From assembly GCF_001482365.1 (NCBI RefSeq), contig NZ_CP013254.1, positions 3,224,001 through 3,288,000 of the forward strand: a stretch of DNA of 64,000 bases, read 5' to 3'. The notes under the pieces were generated by a model. The model did not search any database. It saw nothing but the letters and a program-made list of their open reading frames with translations, and had not been told where the DNA came from. The number at the start of each line of letters is the position of its first letter. Position 1 is the stretch's first letter. The position numbers and the translations under genes are program-made. Shown piece after piece: positions 33,975 through 42,593 of the stretch. Source of the DNA: Kocuria flava (GTDB taxonomy: Bacteria; Actinomycetota; Actinomycetes; Actinomycetales; Micrococcaceae).

Positions 33975-34026
33975 CGACGACGAGACCCCGTGCTGCACGC
34001 GCGGGCGGCACGGGGTCTCGTCGTCG
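33975..34026. terminator. Long bidirectional hairpin before ccsB 3' end
   Basis: 19-bp perfect inverted repeat (33975-33993 with 34008-34026), 14-nt loop, 46 nt after the minus-strand ccsB stop and 129 nt after the plus-strand PLDc_N stop. Confidence 0.7.
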
Positions 34027-34072
34027 TGATGGGATCTCGCGGGAGGGGCGGGTCGTGCGTCCCGCGGGCGGG

Positions 34073-35083
34073 TCAGAGGCCCGAGTAGGAGTGCAGGCCC
34101 GGGAAGACCGTGTTGACCACCGTGAAGTTGAAGACCACGCACAGGTAGCCGACGATCGACAGCCACGCCGAGCGGCTGCCGGTCCAGCCGCGGGTGGCGC
34201 GCGCGTGCATGTAGGCCGCGTAGACGACCCAGATCACGAACGTCCACACCTCCTTGGTGTCCCAGCCCCAGTAGCGGCCCCAGGCCTGCTCGGCCCAGAT
34301 CGCGCCGGCGGCGAGGGTGAAGGTCCAGAACGCGAAGCCGACCGCGTTGAGCCGGAAGGACAGGTCCTCGAGCGCCCGGGCCGAGGGCACCGTGCGCAGG
34401 AACGCCGCGCCGGGCCGCTCCCCGGCCAGCAGGGCCCGCTCGCGCCGGGTCTGCAGCAGCTGCAGCACCGCCATCGCGAAGGTGAGGGTGAACACCCCGG
34501 AGGCGGCCACGGCGATGGACACGTGGATCACGAGCCACCAGGACTGCAGGGCCGGCTGCAGCGGGCCGACCGGGGTCGGGAAGCCGATGGTCGCCGCGCA
34601 CAGCATGATGATCACGAGGCCGGTGACGAGGGTGCCGACGAAGCGCAGGTCGCGGCGCACCAGCGCCACGAGGTACACGCCGGCGACCACGAGGGCGCCG
34701 GTGGTGCAGAACTCGTACATGTTGCCCCACGGCACGCGCCCGGCCGCGACGGCCCGGGCGAGGACCGCGGCGGCGTGCACCACGAAGGCGAGGGCCATCA
34801 CGGCCACGGCCACCCGGGCGGCGGGGCGGCGGCCGCCGGTGTAGCGCATCTCGTCATCGGCGACCTCGCCGGCCAGCGCGGCGCGCTCCGTCCCGCGGCC
34901 GGCGGCGGGGGGCGCGCCGGCACCCACGAGGGCCGGCTCGCGGTCCCGGGCCTGCCGGGCCCCGAGGACCCGGGAGTGGGCGGCCATGTCCCACGCGAAG
35001 GCCACGAAGCTCACCAGGTAGGTCATGGCGGCCAGGAGCATGAACAGCTGGCTCCAGGTGCCGAGGGTGTCGTTGACGGGCAT
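34073..35083 (-). CDS. ccsB: Cytochrome c assembly protein CcsB/ResC
   Basis: Heme-handling membrane component of System II cytochrome c maturation; with ResB it delivers heme to apocytochrome c outside the membrane. 336 residues, about eight spans. The heme-binding WWD-type motif is visible as WGRYWGWDTKEVW near residue 265, flanked by conserved His residues on both sides. The segment ~38-85 is a hydrophilic, Ala/Arg-rich insert between spans 1 and 2. Last gene of the operon, 13 nt after resB. Confidence 0.93.
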   Translation of the reverse strand: MPVNDTLGTWSQLFMLLAAMTYLVSFVAFAWDMAAHSRVLGARQARDREPALVGAGAPPAAGRGTERAALAGEVADDEMRYTGGRRPAARVAVAVMALAFVVHAAAVLARAVAAGRVPWGNMYEFCTTGALVVAGVYLVALVRRDLRFVGTLVTGLVIIMLCAATIGFPTPVGPLQPALQSWWLVIHVSIAVAASGVFTLTFAMAVLQLLQTRRERALLAGERPGAAFLRTVPSARALEDLSFRLNAVGFAFWTFTLAAGAIWAEQAWGRYWGWDTKEVWTFVIWVVYAAYMHARATRGWTGSRSAWLSIVGYLCVVFNFTVVNTVFPGLHSYSGL

Positions 35084-35096
35084 GGGCCCTATCCTC

Positions 35097-36818
35097 TCAC
35101 TCGTTGCCGGGCCGGTCGTCGGCCCGGGTCGTGCGCTGCGGGGCGCCGGCGGCCCGCGGGTCCTCGCCGGCCCAGTGCCCGGTCCACAGCTCCTGCAGGC
35201 GCTCGGCCTCGGTGCGGAGGCGGGGGTCCTCCCCGCGCGCCAGCAGCCCGTACTCGAGCACGGTCGCGGCGCGCCCGTCGTCGTCGGTCCCGGCCGTGGC
35301 GCGCACCCACACGCGGCGGCGCGCGATGAACATCGACATCAGCAGACCGGTGAACGCGGCCACGAAGGAGACGAACGCGGCGGTCTTGCCCGGGTCGTAG
35401 TGGACGTCCAGGCCCACGTAGCGCTTGACGTCGAGGAACTCGACGGCGCCCTTCCCGCCGGGCAGCTCGTGGCGCGGGTTCGCGGCGTCGAGCACGATCG
35501 CCCCGTTGGGGTTGTTCATGGCGTTGAGCTCGGTGAGCCCATCGACGTCGAGGACGAACACGTTCTGCGGCTCGCCGGTGTCCAGGCCGAGGTCCCCGTG
35601 GTAGGCGGAGAGGATCAGCCGCGGATTGGCGAGGCCGGGGTCCACGGACCGGGGCATCTCGCCCTCCCCGCCGACGGCCGTGGGCAGCAGCAGGCCCACG
35701 AAGCCGAGCTGGTCGGGGCGGGCGTCCGGGACCTTGAGCACCATCGAGGAGGTGTAGACCCCGTCGCTGGGGATGGTGACCACGGGGCCCTCGTAGGCGA
35801 CCTCGCCGTCGCCGTCGGTGACCCGCACGACCGGGGCGTAGCCGTTGCCCACGAGGTAGGCCTTCGTCCCGCCCACGTCGAGCGGCTTGTTGACCTTCAG
35901 CACCTCCTCGCGGGGCTCCGCGCCGGGCTCGTCCCGGACGGTGACCTCGGCGGTGAAGTCCAGCGGGGCCCCGTAGTTCTCCGGCACGGCGGTGTCCCGG
36001 TTGAACTCCGCGTCGAAGCTGTCCAGGCGGACCGAGAACGGCTCGAGCCAGTCGGCGTCGTAGTTGGTCCCGGGGGTGAAGGAGTCGTAGCCGATGAGGG
36101 TGTTCACGAAGGACTCGCCCTCCACCACCACGCGCTGGCCCTTGTAGCCGAACAGGGAGCCCACGGCCACGGAGACGAGCACGCCCAGCAGCGCCAGGTG
36201 GAAGACGACGTTGCCGACCTCCTTCCACATCCCGCGCTCGGCGGCCACGGACGGGGCGCCGGAGCCCGCGTCGCGCACGGCGACGCGGTAGCCGCGCCGG
36301 CGCAGCAGCCGGGCGGCGTCGGCGACGACCTCGTCGGGCGCCGGCGCGTCCCCGCCGGCGGCCCCGAGGGCCAGCCGCCCGTGCTCGGGCAGCCGCTCGA
36401 GCCGGCGCGGGGTGCGCGGGGGCTCGGCCCGCCACGCCCGCCAGTGCTTCGCGGCGCGCGGCAGCACGCACCCGACGAGGGAGACGAACAGCAGGATGTA
36501 GACGGCCGAGAACCAGGCCGAGGCGAAGACGTCGAAGAACTGCAGCCGGTCCAGCCACTCCCCCAGGACGGGGCGGGAGTCGATGTAGTCCTGCACGGCC
36601 GCCGGGTCCTGGATGCGCTGGGGGAAGATCGAGCCCGGCACCGCCGCGACCGCGAGCAGCAGCAGCAGGAACAGGGCGGTGTTCATCTTCGTCAGCTGGG
36701 TCCACGCCCAGCGGGCCGTGCCCAGGGGCCCGAGGGCGGGCAGCTCGGGGTCCCCCCGCCCGGAGGGGCCCGGGGAGGCGGTGGAGGAGCCCGACGACGG
36801 GGGCGCTGGGGTGCTCAT
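35097..36818 (-). CDS. resB: Cytochrome c biogenesis protein ResB
   Basis: Partner of CcsB in the System II heme lyase. 573 residues: a Pro/Ser-rich N-terminus, spans around 45-65, 95-115 and 190-215, a large extracytoplasmic domain (~220-500) and a last span near 510-530 (FVSFVAAFTGLLMSMF), followed by a cytoplasmic tail. Family blocks TKMNTALFLLLLLAVAAVPGS and PQRIQDP in the first span region. ATG at 36818 after GAAAGG. 38 nt downstream of ccdA. Confidence 0.93.
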   Translation of the reverse strand: MSTPAPPSSGSSTASPGPSGRGDPELPALGPLGTARWAWTQLTKMNTALFLLLLLAVAAVPGSIFPQRIQDPAAVQDYIDSRPVLGEWLDRLQFFDVFASAWFSAVYILLFVSLVGCVLPRAAKHWRAWRAEPPRTPRRLERLPEHGRLALGAAGGDAPAPDEVVADAARLLRRRGYRVAVRDAGSGAPSVAAERGMWKEVGNVVFHLALLGVLVSVAVGSLFGYKGQRVVVEGESFVNTLIGYDSFTPGTNYDADWLEPFSVRLDSFDAEFNRDTAVPENYGAPLDFTAEVTVRDEPGAEPREEVLKVNKPLDVGGTKAYLVGNGYAPVVRVTDGDGEVAYEGPVVTIPSDGVYTSSMVLKVPDARPDQLGFVGLLLPTAVGGEGEMPRSVDPGLANPRLILSAYHGDLGLDTGEPQNVFVLDVDGLTELNAMNNPNGAIVLDAANPRHELPGGKGAVEFLDVKRYVGLDVHYDPGKTAAFVSFVAAFTGLLMSMFIARRRVWVRATAGTDDDGRAATVLEYGLLARGEDPRLRTEAERLQELWTGHWAGEDPRAAGAPQRTTRADDRPGNE

Positions 36819-36856
36819 GCCGGCCTTTCGGTTGTCGGTGCGGGGGGCGCGGGCGC

Positions 36857-37618
36857 TCAGATCGGCATCACCCAGTCGGTGACGAGCTCGGCCTGCACCC
36901 AGGAGACGAAGGCGGTCCAGGCGCCGGTCATCATGAGCAGGCCCACGGCCACGAGCAGCCCGCCGCCGGCGCGCTGCAGGGCCAGGCGGTGCCGGCGGAA
37001 GAAGGCGGTGGCGCCCATGCCGCGGCGCAGCGCGAGGGCCAGCAGCAGGAACGGCACGCCGAGGCCGAGGCAGTAGGCGACCGTGAGCACCGCGGCCTTG
37101 CCGGTCGAGGCGCCGTCCACGTAGACGAGGGCCTGCACCGCGGCGAAGGTCGGGCCGATGCAGGGCGCCCAGCCGAGGCCGAAGGTGACCCCCAGCAGCG
37201 GGGCGCCCCACAGCCCGGGCGGGGGGCGGTGCTCGATCTTGCGGTCGCGCTGGAAGAAGGGGATCCCGCCGAGGAACACGACGCCCATCACCAGCACGAG
37301 GGCGCCGAGGACCACGGTCAGCCACCCCTGGCCCAGGAACCAGGCGTAGGCGCCCAGCTGGGCCAGCAGCACCGACATCAGCAGGAACACGGCCGAGAAG
37401 CCGAGGACGAACAGGCTGATCCCCGCGAGCACCCGCCCGCGGCGCTGCTCGCGCAGGTCCGCGCCGGTGAGCCCGGTGACGTAGCCGAGGTAGCCGGGCA
37501 CGAGCGGGAGCACGCACGGGGAGGCGAAGGAGACCAGCCCCGCCAGCAGCGCCACGGGCAGCGCGGCGAGCAGGGACCCGTCGAGCACGATCTCGGCGAA
37601 GGGGTTGCCGCCGCTCAT
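36857..37618 (-). CDS. ccdA: Cytochrome c biogenesis protein CcdA
   Basis: Six-to-seven-span thiol reductant transporter that passes electrons from cytoplasmic thioredoxin to extracytoplasmic TlpA/ResA, keeping apocytochrome c reduced. 253 residues. The two redox cysteines are in SFASPCVLPLVPGYL and GWAPCIGPT, the hallmark pair. The ATG overlaps the upstream thioredoxin-like gene's stop by 4 nt (ATGA). Confidence 0.95.
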   Translation of the reverse strand: MSGGNPFAEIVLDGSLLAALPVALLAGLVSFASPCVLPLVPGYLGYVTGLTGADLREQRRGRVLAGISLFVLGFSAVFLLMSVLLAQLGAYAWFLGQGWLTVVLGALVLVMGVVFLGGIPFFQRDRKIEHRPPPGLWGAPLLGVTFGLGWAPCIGPTFAAVQALVYVDGASTGKAAVLTVAYCLGLGVPFLLLALALRRGMGATAFFRRHRLALQRAGGGLLVAVGLLMMTGAWTAFVSWVQAELVTDWVMPI

Positions 37619-38232
37619 GCCGACGCGGCCACCGTGTCCTCGAGGAGCGTCCCGAGCACGGAGGGGTCGGCGATGCCGAGGATGCGGGCGGCGACCCGGC
37701 CCTCGGCGTCGAGCACGAGGGTCGTGGGCACCGCCTGCGGGGGCACGTACTCGCTCAGGGCCAGGAGCACGCCACCGTCCTTGTCCCGCACCGAGGGGTA
37801 GGGGATCTCGAAGGTGCGCTCGAAGGCCTCGGCGGTGGCCCGCTCGTCGCGCAGGTTCACCCCGTAGAACGCGACCCGGCCCTCGTAGCGCTCGGCGAAC
37901 TCCTTGAGGTCCGGGGCCTCGACCCGGCAGGGGGCGCACCCGGCGTACCAGAAGTTCAGCAGCGCCGGCTTCCCGCGCAGGTCCTCGGCGCTGACCGTGG
38001 TGCCGTCGAAGAGCTCCCCGGTGAACTGCACGGGCTCCCCGCGCTCGCCGGCCGGGTACTCGGTCACGGAGCCGTCCCCGGCGATGTAGCCCTTCTGGTC
38101 CCCCGAGTTGGCCTGCTCGGCCAGGGAGTCCTCCTCGGCGCAGCCGGCGAGGGCGAGCCCGAGCACGCCCGCGGCGGCCAGGGACAGCACGCTGCGGCGC
38201 GACGGGCGGGCGGAGGAGTACGGGGAGGGCAC
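37615..38232 (-). CDS. TlpA/ResA-like thioredoxin lipoprotein
   Basis: Extracytoplasmic thiol-disulphide reductase, 205 residues. N-terminus has a twin-arginine-like SRRSVLSL and a lipobox with Cys31 (LAGC), so a Tat-type lipoprotein is possible. The thioredoxin fold carries the redox pair C99-APC102 in NFWYAGCAPCR and a cis-Pro in QAVPTTLVL. It would reduce the heme-binding CxxCH cysteines, receiving electrons from CcdA encoded by the overlapping next gene. Confidence 0.93.
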   Translation of the reverse strand: MPSPYSSARPSRRSVLSLAAAGVLGLALAGCAEEDSLAEQANSGDQKGYIAGDGSVTEYPAGERGEPVQFTGELFDGTTVSAEDLRGKPALLNFWYAGCAPCRVEAPDLKEFAERYEGRVAFYGVNLRDERATAEAFERTFEIPYPSVRDKDGGVLLALSEYVPPQAVPTTLVLDAEGRVAARILGIADPSVLGTLLEDTVAASA

Positions 38233-38283
38233 GAGGAGATCACCTGGGAGGTCAAGGGGACGGACGACGGCGGGGCCCGGCCA

Positions 38284-38955
38284 TTATGAACCGGGAAGCT
38301 GGTTGACCCCTGGGTAGTAGCGGGCGGCGGGCTCGCTGTAGCTCACCCGGGGCGGGCGCCCGGCGTCGAGGTCCTCGAAGACGAGCGAGGTCAGGGACGC
38401 GAGGTTGCACTGGCGCCGCCGCGGGTCGTGCGGCAGGGGCCGGCCCTCGGCGGCGAGGCGGGTCAGCCAGATGGGCAGCTGGTGGGAGACGAGCACGGCC
38501 TCGGCCCCGTCCCCGCCGGCGGCCACCGCCGCGCGACCGGCGTCGAGCACGGCCTCCGCCATGCGCGCGACCTGCCGCCGGTAGGGCTCGCCCCACGAGG
38601 GGCGCAGGGGGTTGAGCAGGTGCGGCCAGTGCCGGGGGCGCAGCAGCTGCGCGGCGTCCACGTGCAGGCCCTCGAAGTGGTTGTGCGCCTCGATGATCCG
38701 CTCGTCCGGGTGCACGGCCAGCCCGAGCTCCCGGGCGACGGGCTCGGCGGTCTCCCGGGCCCGCTGCAGCGGCGAGGAGACGAGGTGGACGATCCGCGCG
38801 CCGTCCCGCACCCGCCCGGCGAGCTCGTCCGCCGCCGCCTCGGCCATGCGGGCGCCCAGCTCGGTGAGGCCGTAGCCGGACATCCGCCCGTAGACGATGC
38901 GGTCGGGGTTGCGCACCTGGCCGTGGCGCAGCAGGTGGACGGTCGTGGAGGGCAT
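38284..38955 (-). CDS. Histidine phosphatase family protein
   Basis: 223-residue phosphoglycerate-mutase-like phosphatase. Catalytic LLRHGQV near residue 8, VSSPLQRARETAEP, acid residue region IIEAHNHFEG and the second His in VLVSHQLPIW. Substrate unknown. The ATG at 38955 is chosen over 38964: a GATCAT hexamer sits 7 nt upstream of it and GGGGG just before. A phosphatase of this type heads many actinobacterial ResA-CcdA-ResB-CcsB operons, as here (51-nt gap to tlpA), but its contribution to cytochrome assembly is not established. Confidence 0.88.
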   Translation of the reverse strand: MPSTTVHLLRHGQVRNPDRIVYGRMSGYGLTELGARMAEAAADELAGRVRDGARIVHLVSSPLQRARETAEPVARELGLAVHPDERIIEAHNHFEGLHVDAAQLLRPRHWPHLLNPLRPSWGEPYRRQVARMAEAVLDAGRAAVAAGGDGAEAVLVSHQLPIWLTRLAAEGRPLPHDPRRRQCNLASLTSLVFEDLDAGRPPRVSYSEPAARYYPGVNQLPGS

Positions 38956-39003
38956 GGCCCCCATGATCCCAGACGGGCGGGGCGGGCCCAAAAGCGGGCC
39001 GGC

Positions 39004-39270
39004 TCAGCCCGCGAGGCGCTCGCGCAGCAGCCGGGTCAGGCGCCGCTCGTCGATCTGCCAGAAGTCGCGGGGGACGCCGTCGACGAGCACCACGGGGATC
39101 TCCTCGGCGTGGCGGCGGGCGAGCTCGGGGTCCTGGTCGACGTCGAGCTCCGTCCACCCCAGGCCCAGGTCCCCGGTGACGCGGGCCACGGCCGCGCGGG
39201 CGGCCTCGCACAGGTGGCAGCCGGGGCGGGTCAGCAGGGTCACGGCGGGGCCGGCGGGAAGCGTGCTCAT
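39004..39270 (-). CDS. Glutaredoxin-like protein
   Basis: 88-residue small redox protein of the DUF836/glutaredoxin type. Redox motif CHLC (about residues 18-21) in TRPGCHLCE, then ELDVDQDPEL and a cis-Pro in EEIPVVLVDG. A thiol reductase or iron-sulphur-related role is likely; partner unknown. Upstream of, and on the same strand as, the cytochrome c operon (48-nt gap), so may be co-transcribed with it. TAGCAT ends 6 nt before the ATG. Confidence 0.87.
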   Translation of the reverse strand: MSTLPAGPAVTLLTRPGCHLCEAARAAVARVTGDLGLGWTELDVDQDPELARRHAEEIPVVLVDGVPRDFWQIDERRLTRLLRERLAG

Positions 39271-39276
39271 GGGCCC

Positions 39277-39282
39277 ATGCTA
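39277..39282 (-). promoter_or_regulatory. -10 element of the glutaredoxin-like gene / cytochrome c assembly cluster
   Basis: TAGCAT on the minus strand, 6 nt before the ATG at 39270. Confidence 0.45.
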
Positions 39283-39293
39283 CGGCCGGGCAC

Positions 39294-39339
39294 GCACCGG
39301 GGCCGCCGTCCTCGGGGAGGAGGTCGGCGGCCCCGGTGC
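39294..39339 (-). terminator. Terminator after the bS22 gene
   Basis: 15-bp inverted repeat (39294-39308 with 39325-39339), 16-nt loop, starting 17 nt downstream of the bS22 stop and separating it from the glutaredoxin-like gene. Confidence 0.65.
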
Positions 39340-39355
39340 TGCGCTCAGCGCGCGG

Positions 39356-39454
39356 TCACTTCTTGTTGCGGCGCTGGTGGCGGGTCTTGCGCAGCAGCTT
39401 GCGGTGCTTCTTCTTGGACATCCGCTTGCGGCGCTTCTTGATCACTGAACCCAT
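39356..39454 (-). CDS. Small ribosomal protein bS22 (AURKAIP1/COX24 domain)
   Basis: Very short, highly basic protein of 32 residues, beginning MGSVIKKRRKRMSKKKHRK and ending RRNKK. It matches the actinobacterial AURKAIP1/COX24 small-subunit protein first seen in mycobacterial 30S structures (bS22), which sits near the decoding centre. ATG at 39454 preceded by GAGGGA; longer in-frame starts upstream give a Pro-rich extension not found in the family. Monocistronic with its own terminator. Confidence 0.92.
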   Translation of the reverse strand: MGSVIKKRRKRMSKKKHRKLLRKTRHQRRNKK

Positions 39455-39634
39455 AGGGATCCCTCGCATCTCGGTGTGTCGGTGGTGGCCCGGCCGCTGA
39501 CGCGCGGCGAGCGGGGCCGGTGCCGGCCCCGGGAGGGGGCACGGCAGATGTTCAGGGAACACCCTACCGTCTCGAGCCCGCCGGACGGCAACCGGCGGCC
39601 CGGGCGGCGGGGCGGGCCCCGGTGTCCGGGCGGC

Positions 39635-40465
39635 TCAGGCGATGCGCGGGACGTCGCGCTGGTCCGGCCCGCCGGCCGGGTCCTCCTGCCCGGGGGCGGG
39701 CTCGAAGGCGTCCTCGGGCAGGGCGGTCGGCAGCTCGGTCGGGGCGTCCGGGGCCGGGCCCGGGGTGCGCTGCTCCTGGTCCGGGTCCACCCCGGCCTCC
39801 TGGTACTGGTACTCGACGTGCTCGGCGACGAGCCGGGCGGCGAGCGTGCGGTCCCCGGCCTCGAGGGCCGAGTAGATCGCCCGGTGCTCGGCGCGCAGCC
39901 GCTCGGAGGTCGCGCTCCACAGCGGGACGTGGCCCACGAGCGCCATCGTGTACTCGTAGATGGAGTCGCGCAGCGAGGACATCAGCGCGGAGACCACCGA
40001 GTTGCCGGCGGTCTTGCACAGGGCGATGTGGAAGCTGACCTCCAGGTGGTGGAACTCCTTGAGGGAGAGGTCCTCCCGGGCCATCTGCTCGAGCAGCCCG
40101 CGCAGCTCGGCCATCGCCGGGTGCTGCGGGTCGGCGCGCTCCAGCGCCCAGGTCTCGAGCAGCACCCGCGTCTGGACGATGTCGCGCAGCGGGTAGTCGG
40201 AGGTCGCCATGTGCAGCTGCAGGGCCGGGCCGGCGGAGGCCGCGGGCTCGCGCACGAGCATGGGCAGGATCGACTTGCGCGGCCCGTCGAAGAGCCGCAC
40301 GATGCCCTGCGCCTCCAGCGTCTTCAGCGCCTCGCGCATGGTCGCGCGGGAGACGCGGTGGATCGCGGCGAGGTCGCGGTCCGACGGCAGTTGCTGCCCC
40401 AGCACGAGGTTGCCGTCGAACAGCTCGTTCTCCAGCCACTGCAGGACCTGTCGATGCGTTGCCAT
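39635..40465 (-). CDS. GntR-family regulator, FadR subfamily
   Basis: 276-residue DNA-binding regulator. N-terminal winged helix-turn-helix (about 5-70; LPSDRDLAAIHRVSRATMREALKTL spans two lines of the motif) and an FCD ligand domain (~90-215) with metal-type His residues (FHHLE...FHIAL). FadR-type members sense organic acids such as lactate, glycolate or fatty acyl-CoA; target unknown. After residue ~225 comes an unusual Pro/Glu/Asp-rich acidic tail. TACCCT ends 7 nt before the ATG; no Shine-Dalgarno. Confidence 0.9.
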   Translation of the reverse strand: MATHRQVLQWLENELFDGNLVLGQQLPSDRDLAAIHRVSRATMREALKTLEAQGIVRLFDGPRKSILPMLVREPAASAGPALQLHMATSDYPLRDIVQTRVLLETWALERADPQHPAMAELRGLLEQMAREDLSLKEFHHLEVSFHIALCKTAGNSVVSALMSSLRDSIYEYTMALVGHVPLWSATSERLRAEHRAIYSALEAGDRTLAARLVAEHVEYQYQEAGVDPDQEQRTPGPAPDAPTELPTALPEDAFEPAPGQEDPAGGPDQRDVPRIA

Positions 40466-40472
40466 AGTCTCC

Positions 40473-40478
40473 AGGGTA
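40473..40478 (-). promoter_or_regulatory. -10 element of the GntR gene
   Basis: TACCCT on the minus strand, 7 nt before the ATG at 40465. Confidence 0.5.
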
Positions 40479-40531
40479 GGACCTCGGGGACGGGTCGGGG
40501 AACCTCCGCCGCGCCGTCCGTGTGGCGGGTG

Positions 40532-40565
40532 CGCCTCCGCCCCCGCCGCGGCGGGGGCGGAGGCG
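40532..40565 (-). terminator. Terminator after gdhA
   Basis: Perfect 34-bp palindrome (17-bp arms, no spacer), 24 nt after the minus-strand gdhA stop. Confidence 0.75.
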
Positions 40566-40589
40566 GTGCGGGCACGGGGCCCGCGGGGA

Positions 40590-41930
40590 TCAGATCAGGC
40601 CCTGGGCCACCATGGCCCCGGCGACCTTCATGAACCCGGCGATGTTGGCGCCGGCCACGTAGTTGCCCGGCATGCCGTAGTCCTCGGCCGTCTCGGCGCA
40701 GCTGTCGTGGATCGAGCGCATGATCTGCTCGAGCCGCTCCTCGGTGTACTCGAAGGTCCACGAGTCGCGCGACGCGTTCTGCTGCATCTCGAGCGCGGAG
40801 GTCGCCACGCCGCCGGCGTTGGCCGCCTTGCCCGGGCCGAAGAGCACGTCCGCCTCGCGGAACAGCCGGATCGCCTCGCCGGTGGAGGGCATGTTCGCGC
40901 CCTCGGCCACGGCCAGCACGCCGTGGCCCACGAGCTTCTTGGCGTGGGAGCCGTCCAGCTCGTTCTGGGTGGCGCACGGCAGCGCGACCGTGCCGGGGAC
41001 GTCCCACACGGAGCCCTTGGCGATGAAGCGGGCCCGGCCGCCGCGGCGCTCGGCGTACTCGGCGATGCGGCCGCGCTCGACCTCCTTGATCTCGCGCAGC
41101 AGGTCCAGCTCGATGCCGTCGGGGTCGACCACGTAGCCGCTGGAGTCGGAGGCGGTGACCACGGTCGCGCCGAGGGCCTGGGCCCGGGCGATCGCGTAGA
41201 TGGCCACGTTGCCGGAGCCCGAGACGAGCACGGTCTGGCCGTCGAAGGACTGCCCGCGGGTGCGCAGCATCTCCTCGGCGAACATCACGGTGCCGAAGCC
41301 CGTGGCCTCGGTGCGCACCAGCGACCCGCCCCAGGTCAGCCCCTTGCCGGTGAGGACCCCGGACTCGTAGCGGTTGGTGATGCGCTTGTACTGCCCGAAG
41401 AGGTAGCCGATCTCGCGCCCGCCCACGCCGATGTCACCGGCGGGGACGTCCGTGTACTCGCCGATGTGGCGGTAGAGCTCGGTCATGAAGGACTGGCAGA
41501 AGCGCATGATCTCGGCGTCGGAGCGCCCGCTCGGGTTGAAGTCCGACCCGCCCTTGCCGCCGCCGATGGGCATGCCGGTCAGGGCGTTCTTGAAGATCTG
41601 CTCGAAGCCCAGGAACTTCACGATCCCCAGGTAGACCGAGGGGTGGAAGCGCAGCCCGCCCTTGTAGGGGCCCAGGGCCGAGTTGAACTCGACGCGGAAG
41701 CCGCGGTTGATGTGGACGTTGCCCTGGTCGTCGGTCCACGGCACCCGGAAGATGATCTGGCGCTCGGGCTCGCAGACGCGCTCGAGCACGGCGGCGTCGA
41801 GCAGCTCGGGGTGGCGGGCGACGACGGGGCCGAGGGACTCGAAGACCTCGTCCACCGCCTGGTGGAACTCGTCTTCTCCGGGGTTGCGGGCGAGTACCGC
41901 CTGGCGGATCGGGATCAGGTCCTCGTGCAT
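40590..41930 (-). CDS. gdhA: Glutamate dehydrogenase, NADP-type
   Basis: Hexameric enzyme making glutamate from 2-oxoglutarate and ammonium. 446 residues, the small NADP(H)-type length. Blocks: YKGGLRFHPSV, catalytic Lys in PIGGGKGGSDF, GDIGVGGREIGYLFG, the Rossmann motif VSGSGNVAIYA and GANIAGF near the C-terminus. Ser/Asn following the Rossmann glycines fits NADP preference, though cofactor cannot be settled by eye. Own terminator; ends an ArsR-gdhA strand block, 33 nt after the ArsR gene. Confidence 0.95.
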   Translation of the reverse strand: MHEDLIPIRQAVLARNPGEDEFHQAVDEVFESLGPVVARHPELLDAAVLERVCEPERQIIFRVPWTDDQGNVHINRGFRVEFNSALGPYKGGLRFHPSVYLGIVKFLGFEQIFKNALTGMPIGGGKGGSDFNPSGRSDAEIMRFCQSFMTELYRHIGEYTDVPAGDIGVGGREIGYLFGQYKRITNRYESGVLTGKGLTWGGSLVRTEATGFGTVMFAEEMLRTRGQSFDGQTVLVSGSGNVAIYAIARAQALGATVVTASDSSGYVVDPDGIELDLLREIKEVERGRIAEYAERRGGRARFIAKGSVWDVPGTVALPCATQNELDGSHAKKLVGHGVLAVAEGANMPSTGEAIRLFREADVLFGPGKAANAGGVATSALEMQQNASRDSWTFEYTEERLEQIMRSIHDSCAETAEDYGMPGNYVAGANIAGFMKVAGAMVAQGLI

Positions 41931-41963
41931 GGTGCTCCTCGTTCGGGTGTTCGGTCGGGCCGG

Positions 41964-42593
41964 TCACCTCCGCGCGTGCTTGCCGCGGCGGCGCAGGCCG
42001 GTCAGGGTGGAGAGCAGTCCCCCCGCGCCCCGGCCGGGGCGGACGGGTGCCGCCGCGGCCGGCAGCTCGGGGCCGGGCTCCGGGGCGGCCGCGGGTCCGG
42101 CCGCCGCGGGGACGGCGGGCGCCGCGGACTCCGGGGCGAAGGGCGCCACCGGCTCCGCGGGCACGGTCTCCGGGGGCACCGGCACGGTCCCGGTCCCCGG
42201 GTCCGGTCCGGCCCCGGGGGCCGTCCCGGTCCCCGCCGGGGTCCCGGTGGTCTCCGGGCTCGGCCGGGCCGCGCGCTCCACGCCGTCGGTCCCCGGGGTC
42301 CGCGGCCGGTCGGCCTGGCCCCCCACGACGTCCTGGACCCACTCGGTGACCACGGTCAGCGGCCCGGGCTCCACGGCGTAGAGACGCCGCTGGCCCTGCG
42401 CCTCCATGGACACCATACCGGCCTCGCGGAGGATCTTCAGATGCTTGGAGACGGTCGGCTGGGCGACCCCGAGCTCGGCGACGAGCTCCCCCACGGGTCG
42501 TTCGCCGTCCTTGAGCGCGGTGAGGATCGCCCGACGGGTCTTGTCGGCGATCACCGCGAACACGTCGGTGCTGCCCATACGATCACTGCCCAT
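41964..42593 (-). CDS. ArsR-family regulator with long low-complexity tail
   Basis: 209 residues. Residues ~8-80 are a winged helix-turn-helix (ILTALKDGERPVGEL, then VAQPTVSKHLKILREAG). No metal-binding ELCVCDL cysteine motif, so not an arsenic-type metal sensor. From ~90 onward about 110 residues are Pro/Ala/Gly/Thr-rich and probably disordered, closing with the basic GLRRRGKHARR; typical ArsR proteins are near 100 residues. Two ATGs five codons apart (42593 and 42578) each lie in one unit of a 15-bp duplication, so the start is uncertain. 33 nt upstream of gdhA. Confidence 0.85.
   Translation of the reverse strand: MGSDRMGSTDVFAVIADKTRRAILTALKDGERPVGELVAELGVAQPTVSKHLKILREAGMVSMEAQGQRRLYAVEPGPLTVVTEWVQDVVGGQADRPRTPGTDGVERAARPSPETTGTPAGTGTAPGAGPDPGTGTVPVPPETVPAEPVAPFAPESAAPAVPAAAGPAAAPEPGPELPAAAAPVRPGRGAGGLLSTLTGLRRRGKHARR

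Larger units (their letters stand above)
33846..34072. other. Convergent intergenic region with repeats and hairpin
   Basis: 227 bp between the PLDc_N gene and ccsB, both ending here. It holds the 17-bp tandem repeat and the long hairpin listed separately, and no coding potential I can support. Confidence 0.5.
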
